64,000 nucleotides of DNA from assembly GCA_008638375.1 (NCBI GenBank), contig CM018052.1, positions 25,885,071 to 25,949,070 on the forward strand, written 5' to 3'. Below the pieces are notes generated by a model. The model was given only the letters and a program-made list of their open reading frames with translations. It ran no database searches and was not told the DNA's origin. Source of the stretch: Nyssa sinensis. Lineage: Eukaryota > Streptophyta > Magnoliopsida > Cornales > Nyssaceae. The position numbers and the translations under genes were made by a program. Every line of letters starts with the position of its first letter. The stretch's first letter is position 1. Below are positions 56,149 through 64,000 of this stretch, piece after piece.

Positions 56149-57650
56149 TTGCCTCCCTTAAACCAAACTCTTCAAGATTTATCATGCCAAGTAATCTCTT
56201 CAACTTCAAAAAAGAATTTGTTTTGAGTGGCTTTGTAAAAATATCTGCAACTTGTTTTTCAAAAGGACAAAATTCAAGCTGGATCTCCTTATCATTCACT
56301 AAGTCACGAATGAAGTGAAACTTAATATCAATGTGTTTGCTTCTCCCATGAAAAATTGGATTCTTCGTCATTGTAATGGCTGACTTGCTATCAAAAAATA
56401 TTGTTGTAAGAGCATTCTGCTTCTGTTGTAGAATACCAAGTATCCACCGTAACTAAACTACTTGAGTAGCAGTATTCACTGCTGCAATATACTTTGCCTC
56501 TACTATTGAAAGAGCAACCACCTGCTGCTTTTTAGAAAACCAAGAAAATAAACCAGAATCAAGATGAAAGACATATCTTGAAGTACTCTTTCGCATATCA
56601 GTATCACCTACCCAATCACTATCTGTATATCCAACAAGTTCCAACCTATTAGAAGATGAGTAAAAAATACCATCACTTTGCGTACCTCGAATGTATTGCA
56701 AAATCCATTTAGCAACTTGCAAATGAAATTGATGTGGAGTCTCCATAAATCTGTTAATCAACCCAACACCAAATACAATATTTGACCTACTAGAAGTCAA
56801 ATATCTCAAGCTTCCTACCAACCTTGTAAAGTAGGTTGGATTCACAAGATCACCTATACCATCTCTCACCAACTTCAACCTCTCCTCAACTAGAGTCACA
56901 ATTGGATCGGACTTGTCTATCCTAAACCTTTTCAAAATATCACTAGCATATTTTTTCTGTGAAATAAAAATTTCACCATCTATTTGAACAACCTCAATGC
57001 CAAGAAAATAAGACATTTGTCCCATATCTTTCATCTCAAAGTGAGCTATCATAGCCTCCTTGAATTCTGAAATTAACTTTGGATTATTGCCAATAAATAT
57101 CAAATCATCAACATATAAGCACACAATAAGAATATCACTATGTGAATTAGACTTGACATATAAAGTATTCTCATAAGGACATCTCTCAAAACCATGCTCA
57201 ACAAAATAAGAGTCAATGCGTGTCTATCACGCTCTAGGCATTTTTTTTCAATCCATACAAGGCTTTATTCAATCTAAAGACTTTGTTTTCATACATTTTT
57301 ATCACATAGTCAGCAGGTTGCTCAACATAAACATCTTCTTTAAGTACACCATTCAAGAAATGCATATTTAACATCCATTTGAAAAATTCTCCAATTATTT
57401 TGAACAGTAAAAGAAACAACATACGAATTGTATCAAATCTAGCAACAGGAGCAAACACTTCAAAATAATCAATACCTAACTTTTGTTTGTAACCCTTACC
57501 CACCAATCTCGCTTTAAAGCGATCTACCTCACCATTGAGCTTGTACTTTGTCTTGTACACCCACTTCACACTAATTGGCTTCTTACCACTAGGAAGAGTA
57601 GTAAGTTGCCATATGCTGTTCTTCTCAATTGCATGGATCTCATCATCCAT
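56144..57650 (-). pseudogene. copia pol: reverse transcriptase and RNase H
   Basis: From 57650 down: MDDEIHAIEKNSIWQLTTLP, KPISVKWVYKTKYK, FKARLVGKGYKQKLGIDYFE, FAPVARFDTIR (start of copia RT), EDVYVEQPADYV, LNKALYGLKK; then after a shift MCLYVDDLIFIGNN with the catalytic YVDD, YFLGIEVVQIDGEIFISQKK, LVGSLRYLTSSRSNIVFGVG, and RNase H text LVGYTDSDWVGDTDMRKSTS. The C-terminus HGRSKHIDIKFHFIRD and ADIFTKPLKTNSF ends at 56144. A TAG follows ATQVV at 56453. It is the copying enzyme of the element, inactivated. Confidence 0.92.
56149..56162 (-). other. Polypurine tract of copia element
   Basis: The minus strand reads TTTAAGGGAGGCAA directly before the LTR start TGTAAGCC. Confidence 0.85.
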
Positions 57651-57890
57651 GGCTTTAATCTAATGATCATCATGAGAAACTTCTTCAAAAATCACTGGAT
57701 CACAATCTGCAAATAAAACAAAATTCACCAAATCTTCATTAGTTGGCTCATTATCACTACCAACTACATAATCCTGTAAGCGAGCAGGCAAGTGGCGCTG
57801 GCGTTGAGGATGCCTAGAACACTCAGCATGAGGTGATAACACATCTAAAGATGGAGGATCACTAATTTGAGGCTTACTTTGTATTTCAAT

Positions 57891-58696
57891 CTACAGATCT
57901 GTATTATTAAAAGTTAAAGTTGGCTGGATTTGATCATTCTGAGACCAATCCCAAACTCTTTGCTTATTAGAAGTCACATCACAACTGATAATCACATTCT
58001 CTATTATTGGATTATACAACTTGTAAGCCTTTGATAATTGACTGTAACTAATGAAAATACACTTTTCACCACTATCATCAAGTTTTTTTCTAAGATGATC
58101 TAGTACATGAGCATATGTAATACATCCAAACACCCTTAGGTGTTTAATGACAGGTTCTGTCCACTCCAAGCTTCGTGTAGGGTTTTGTTAGAAACACTTC
58201 TAGTAGGGCACATATTCAAAACATAAATAGCATAAGCAACCGCTTCAGCCCAAAATCCTTTAAGAAAATTTTTAAATTTCAACATGCATGTAACCATATC
58301 CATAATAGTTCTATTCTTTCTCTCTGCCACTCTGTTTTACTGTGGAGTATATCTAGCAGTCAATTGATGCCTAATACCATATTTCTTCAAAAAATCATCA
58401 CAAATAAGATACTATATACCCGTATCAGTTCTCAAAGTTTTAATTTGAAATCCATTTTGCTTTTCAACATAAGCCTTCGATTTTTTAAAAATATCACAAG
58501 CATCAGATTTATGTTACAAAAAATAAACCCATAATTTTTTGCTAAAATCATCAATGAATGTAATAAAGTACCTACTGCCACTATTAGAAGATATCTCCAC
58601 TAAGCACAAATTTGAGTAAATCAACTTCAATGACCTCTTAGCTCTCCATAAATTTCTTATAGGAAAAACATATCTATGTTTCTTTCCATAACACAA
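57891..58696 (-). pseudogene. copia pol: integrase
   Basis: Frames on the minus strand give RSLKLIYSNLCLVEISSNSG and YFITFIDDFSKKLWVYFL (core, with the second-D region nearby), then AERKNRTIMDMVTCML with the catalytic E, FWAEAVAYAIYVLNMCPTRS, and HLRVFGCITYAHV, GEKCIFISYS, SKAYKLYNP. At the first catalytic position the family has a D in LVHSDLCGP-type text; here the aligned residue reads N. Several stops separate the pieces. Confidence 0.88.
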
Positions 58697-58971
58697 GTTT
58701 CACAAACTCTATTTGGGATATCAATAGCAAGCAAATAAAAAACTCAATGTTTTCTAGTAAGAAAATTAAAACTACCAAAATTCACGTGCCCAAAACACAT
58801 ATGTCATAACCAATTATCATCATCAATCATAAAATTAAAGCAAGGTAAATTCTCACATTTAATACACGATGGAAATAAATGATTTGGAGCCATGTTTACC
58901 TTCGCTATTAGCCCCATACGATCATTCTTGATTGTGCAAACTCCATAGTGGATTCGCATATCATAACCTTT

Positions 58972-59492
58972 CTATGAAAGTTGCCCCATACTTAACAAAT
59001 TTTGTTGCAGACCTGGTACATAAAACACATCTGAAATATACTTGTGAGACCCATTCTTTAAACTAATTGCTATTCTACCTTTACCCATCACAGGTATCTT
59101 TGAATTATTTCCAAACTTTACCTTTGATCGAACGGACTCATCCAAATCAGAAAACGTGTCTTTCTTACCACACATATGATTACTACAGCTAGTATCTAAA
59201 TGCCACTTAGTACCATCATCATTATCTACAACGTTACAAGCCAGCAACACGATCTCTGAATCATTATTACCACCAGGATTATTTTTAGTAACATTAGCTT
59301 GATGATTTCTATTATTTGGCCTTCTAGATCTGCAATCAGACTTTTTACACCCAAGCTTGCCACAATTAAAACATTGAATATTGGATTTATGAGATTGTGG
59401 ATTAGAATTGTTACCGTCCCCTCTTCCTTGGACTGGTCTGTGCTGCCAATTATTATTCTGCCAATTATTGTCTCTGCCTTTTCCTTTACCAA
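58972..59492 (-). pseudogene. copia gag zinc knuckle and protease
   Basis: The zinc knuckle reads CFNCGKLGCKKSDC: the histidine of the normal CCHC box is a cysteine. The protease region reads KWHLDTSCSNHMCGKKDTFS; the catalytic D-T/S-G triad is D-T-S, the glycine lost. Downstream VKFGNNSKIPVMGKGRIAI and ISDVFYVPGLQQNLLSMGQL are the normal copia landmarks linking protease to integrase. Confidence 0.88.
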
Positions 59493-59761
59493 ATCTATTT
59501 TACCAATTATTGCCTCTGCCTCCTCTATTGTTGTGATTCTGCCCTCTATTCTGGTAGCCTTGAAAACGTTGATTAAATCCTACATTATTCTGAAATTCGT
59601 CTATTTCATTCTTAAAGTTTAATTGAGCTTGCAAAGCTTCCTCCACTGAATTTTTTGATCTCTCATTTAAGTGTTATTCATGAACGGTCAACAAACCTTG
59701 TAATTCATCCGATGTCATGGACTCTAACTTAGCAGACTCTTCAATAGCAGTCATTTTATAT

Positions 59762-60240
59762 TCAAACCGTAGTATCAAGTTTCGAAAAAAAAAGTTCAAC
59801 TATTTGACGGTCTGCTATTTGTTCACCATTAGTCCTCATCTCATTAACAAGTGATGTGGTCCGCGAAAAATAATCAAAAATAGTGTCTGATTTTTCCATC
59901 TGTAACAATTTAAAAACTCTATGCAGTTTTTGTAATCTAGTCTTTTTCACCTTGTCAACACCAACATATATTCTTTTAAGAATATCTCATGCTTGTTTCA
60001 CAGACTGAACATGGATAATTTTATTAAGAACAGAAAAATTTAATACTTGATTAATGCAATTTAAAGTTTTGAAGTGTACTCGCCTTATTTGCTTATTTGC
60101 ATCTGCTGCAAGCTCTTCCTTAATGAACTTCGTTGTCGAACCACTTGAATTAAAAAAGGTTATCATCGCACTCTCCCAAATATGAAAAGGAGTGTTCCCA
60201 TCAAATTTGTAAACCGTACAAATAAGTGAAGTTATCTTTA
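59762..60240 (-). pseudogene. copia gag capsid
   Basis: The segment KKTRLQKLHRVFKLLQMEKS, then TIFDYFSRTTSLVNEMRTNG and EQIADRQIVELFFSKL, is typical of copia-type gag (UBN2 family), which forms the particle shell. Upstream the frame is broken, with readable pieces to about 60240 next to the primer-binding site. Confidence 0.8.
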
Positions 60241-60255
60241 CGAATTAAGAAACCA

Positions 60256-60268
60256 GGCTCTGATACCA
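60256..60268 (-). other. Primer-binding site (initiator tRNA-Met)
   Basis: The minus strand reads TGGTATCAGAGCC two bases after the end of the 5' LTR, complementary to the 3' end of plant initiator methionine tRNA, the standard primer of Ty1/copia. Confidence 0.93.
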
Positions 60269-60270
60269 AT

Positions 60271-60771
60271 TGATGGACCAAAACTCTATAATACTAATTA
60301 TTGAATCCAAAAGATTTTACCAATTATTAAAAATAATTGATTACGCAGAAAAAGGAACAAGAAGAACTTCAATATTATTGTTCTCGAGAAACATGACCAC
60401 AACTTAACAAATCCAATTTAACAAAGTCAATTCGTACACTTTTATTCACAGCAGAGAAACACTCTCTCACGACTGACTTTTTGGCTTGTGGTAATAACAC
60501 TGTAAATTATTTTTTTTTGGCCACATACCTTCATGCGGCACACAATGCTTATATATATATATATATATATAGATTATATAAAGTGTAATCCTAATACAAT
60601 TAGGATTTCTAATTTCATTCAAACTAATAATACTACTCTCATTAAGATAAAGATTCAGAATCCCACTAATAATAAATTACTCAATTCTTACCAAAAATAT
60701 ATCAAATACTATTAAAACTCAAAATTAAGAATTCTACTACAACTATACTAACTTTGTTTAATTAACTTACA
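60271..60771 (-). mobile_element. 5' LTR of the copia element
   Basis: Runs on the minus strand from TGTAAGTTAATTAAAC at 60771 to CCATCA at 60271. It aligns along its whole length with 55628-56148. A (TA)n run lies at 60550-60571. Confidence 0.93.
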
Positions 60772-60776
60772 ATTAA

Positions 60777-63700
60777 CAACTGCCATTGAAAAGATCTTGG
60801 GATTTCCTGCTCACATTTGAACGTGACACATGAGCACTATTATGTCCATTAGTTTGGAGTAGAAAGCCACTGAAAGTCTGTTGGCCCTACCCAGAAAGAG
60901 AGATATATTGCCTTTTTGCTTTTATTTTCTTCTTCTCCTTCTTCTTCACTTTTTTAGTCTCTTTTGGGGCGGTTGTGGGCTGTCCAGAAAAGCCACAAGC
61001 ACGTTAGGCCAACTTCTATTGAAGGTAATTCTAAGATTATTATAAATAATTTATTGGGAATTTAAAAATGTTCATGAAAGATTTTTAATATTTTGAAAGA
61101 CATGTTAATATCATTTAGAATAGAGGTTTAGAGATATCTTTTAGACACATTTATCGTAAGACTAATTTAACAATAAATTAATTGGCGAATAAAGTTCATT
61201 CATAAAAGAATAGAATAGTATGATTAAATAGATTTCTTAGGACTATATGCTTAATTTTCTTAGATGATATTAAAGACAAAGTTTTAGAGAGAATGGTTTA
61301 GTAATTAACCAAAAAAAAAGCTTCTATTACATCTCTGATTCTTCTCTATGTAAAGAATACCAGGAGGTTGGCTCCTCTAATATATATACAATCTAGAGGT
61401 TAGAGAACCAATACATTTATTTCTTTAAAGAGATGATGTGGTTTCCACCAAGATTAGGGAAAAAAGTTCAGTGATAATGTTTATGGAAAAATTCCATAGT
61501 CAAGCATATCAAATTCAAATTTAGTGTAATAATTAATAATTTAAAATATATTTTATATGTCAGGATATAATTTGCATGACTATAAAATTCTTCCATACAA
61601 TTTTTTTCTCACGAGTAGTAAGTAAATTCTCTGTATTACCATTAAGATGGGAGTAAGTGTTACTAACTTGAAAAGTTTTTGAAAATTTCAAACTTCATTT
61701 TATCCACATGATGTGTCTTTTTTGCACATGGTGTTTTGTATTTAATTTGTGTCTTTAATTTTTAATTTTTAATTTATATTTTTATTATGAATTTATTTGA
61801 TTTTATTGTACTATTTTATGGGAAATAAATTTGTAGTTTTATGGGAGTTGAATGATTTGTCTAGGGATGGAGGTTATATAAGCAACTCATATGTTGTATT
61901 GTAAATATACCAACCATCTCTATTCTCTCTTGTGTTATTTTTATATTACTTTTTCTTTTTTTGTCTTAGTTGGCCATATATTTTTTAGCAATTCTGAAAA
62001 AATTGTTCATATATTCTCAATGGACGTGACTCCTGAGGAGACTGTTGCAAGCAAACTTGGATTGTAACTTGAAACCGCTGCTGCCGCTTGAACTTTCACA
62101 TAGAAAGACACAATTACTTTATAACGGCGATCATCGCGCCTCTCAGGCTAATTCTTACTAATCTCACTGTCTTTCAATTTACATATTCTAACTTGTTTAT
62201 TATTGCATATTTATATTTACTATTTGTTATTGTTTCACATACTTGATGCTGGAAAATACTGTCTTTAAAGTCTCTCTCTACGAGTTTATATTTCTCCGAA
62301 CACATAAAGAAAAAGTTTAAGAGTAATGCAACATATTCCTCAATTTATATTTTCCTTTGTATCTTAATATGATGTGGTATGATGTGGTGTCTTTCGTAAT
62401 CACATGCATCATATGGAGCACAGAAGCACTACATTATCCCACCTTACAATATGGGATACAAGTATAGATACAAATTAGAGATATGAAACTTTTTCAGAAC
62501 TTAAATATCAACTATGGGTAGAATGAAAATTATCGAACTCATGCAAATATAGAATTCGTGTCAAGAAATCGTCAGCTGAAGTGAAATTTTGTTTTGTTGA
62601 ATTTGAATAATTAGATATAGTATTTATATGTATATGATGATGTCGGTTTTTAGCTTGTTGATCGATCTTCACTAATCAATTTGAATTTATATGTACAGTA
62701 TATGATGATGTCGGTTTTTACCAAGTGATGAAAAGATTTTAAAATAGACAATACTTTAAAATAACATATTTTCTCATTCTATTTTCTTATTTCTTAATAT
62801 AGGATAATAAAATCCATTATAATAAATGGACATAGGTCCCAGCCCACTTGTATCAAGGAGAGTGATAAAATATAGTCAGAAAATCTTTTATATATAGCAT
62901 TATTTTAAAAAAAAATTATATTATATTAGCTTACTTAAATTAGCTCGATCATATCTTGTTTTTTAGGATATAAATAAATAATTAGCTATTTGAATTTTGT
63001 TTGTTAATATTTTCATTCAATTATTATATCTTAAATTTATTTTTTTATCACTTGACAAACTATTTTGTTTATATTTTAATTCCATTTATAGAACTCTTCA
63101 TCTAAGAAAAAAAAAAAAAAACTTGTGATATATGTGATACAAAGTACAAATGAATATCTTTGAGCATGGAGTCCCGTTTGAAAGATTTGTGGACTATATT
63201 AGTACTTATATAGAAACTTCCAAAGTCTTTTAGACATCGAAGAAATTTCAAAACTCAGGTAAGACTTTGTAATATCCATTCGCCTTCTTAGTTAACACAA
63301 ACTCGAGTCATCTAATTAAATAAAGATGATGTATCAAGATTGGTCGGGATGACTGAGTTGGTATAGGATTGAAAATCCTTACAAATTCAATTGTTGAGAG
63401 AATATATTGTCTATAGATGTTATTGATGTCTTATATTCTCGATTCGTTTTGCATCCGACCTAATTTGAGTTTTTTTGGAGATTATCGATCGATACTTAGA
63501 CCTGAAAAACTTTCTTTATTGTTAATCAATCGGCACATAATGTCTCAAACCAGTTTTGAAGAAATTGTAAAAATGGCCTATCGGCACTCAAATTCTTAGA
63601 AACTTTTCACTCTAGTCTATTTGCACTCGATGCCCAATTTGTGACAATTTCACCCAATTTCATATTTTAGGATTTTAGATTCAATAAAATGTAATTTCAA

Positions 63701-64000
63701 GAAGAAAAGTGAGAGAGATAGGCATAAATAATTCTTAGACATTTATAAGAGGGTTTTTGCACTCATTTTTGAATTCTTTATCTTTGTTACTAGAATCTCT
63801 TTATTATGTGTTGCTTGTGAACAAAGACAGCTCAGGGAATCATATAAATCTTGGTGCTCTTACTTGTTGCATATTCGTTTTATACACTTTTTATTTTGTT
63901 ATTTGCTTCTGTTACACAACAATAGAGAGAGTGAGTGAAGAATGTGTCCTTGAGAGGAAATCATTGAGAATAAATATTTTAAAAATACATTGAAAGTGTC
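60777..64000. other. Gene-free AT-rich DNA to window end
   Basis: No gene is supported. The segment 61850-62250 has GGTTATATAAGCAACTC followed by CTCTATTCTCTCTTG, which looks like the promoter side of an LTR, but no borders were found. A 25-bp word with TATGATGATGTCGGTTTTTA occurs at about 62632 and 62702. Confidence 0.4.

Larger units (their letters stand above)
55628..60771 (-). mobile_element. Ty1/copia retrotransposon, complete but decayed
   Basis: Length 5144 bp. Two LTRs (55628-56148 and 60271-60771) bracket a minus-strand gag-pol. A primer-binding site, a polypurine tract and a perfect target duplication ATTAA (55623-55627, 60772-60776) are all present. Domain order is gag, zinc knuckle, protease, integrase, RT, RNase H, which defines Ty1/copia. 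The coding region is broken by many stops and shifts, and the LTRs differ by roughly a dozen bases in their first 80, so the insertion is old. Confidence 0.95.

Noticed and set aside
61850..62250. Possible LTR with TATATAAG and CTCTATTCTCTC
   Set aside because: No TG...CA borders, partner copy, PBS or PPT could be found, so it is only mentioned in the region entry.

Overview
The window is nuclear DNA from a plant, most likely a eudicot. It is AT-rich with long gene-free stretches. It carries two intron-containing plant genes (a bHLH transcription factor and autophagy gene ATG7) in a mass of nested plant transposons: Ty3/gypsy, Ty1/copia, LINE, CACTA, Mutator-like and hAT, plus a weak Helitron candidate. 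The species cannot be fixed from the sequence alone.

Layout. 1-6561: the 3' part of a Ty3/gypsy element of the Tat type (pol with two RNase H domains and an integrase, then 76-bp tandem repeats, an antisense extra ORF, a polypurine tract and the 3' LTR). 6562-8300: a dispersed repeat, then a Mutator-like transposase remnant on the minus strand. 9294-12555: a two-exon bHLH gene on the minus strand. 13883-15344: a non-autonomous hAT element with an 8-bp target duplication. 16331-about 20095: a second Tat-type element on the minus strand, keeping its 3' LTR, the extra ORF and tandem repeats. 20853-21340: a second copy of the dispersed repeat. 21341-36347: a CACTA transposon of about 15 kb. It holds two solo LTRs, each with a perfect 5-bp target duplication, and a satellite of about 29 copies of a 160-161 bp unit. 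36347-43440: gene-poor DNA with a possible Helitron and a long-TIR element around a GC-richer island. 43940-50775: ATG7 on the plus strand, 14 exons with all splice sites in place but three frame-breaking indels, and a LINE fragment in one intron. 54185-54898: a degenerate LTR. 55628-60771: a full-length but decayed Ty1/copia element on the minus strand with LTRs, PBS, PPT and TSD. 60777-64000: no gene recognised.

The only product likely to be functional is the bHLH factor. ATG7 would be the E1-like enzyme that activates ATG8 and ATG12 in autophagy, but as read here its frame is broken, so it is either a young pseudogene or carries assembly indels.

The most unusual points are these. (1) The antisense ORF of the Tat elements has the same intron position in two diverged copies, and one copy has its own TATA box. 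(2) A 4.7-kb satellite with a higher-order A-B-C pattern sits inside a CACTA transposon. (3) ATG7 is damaged only inside exons.
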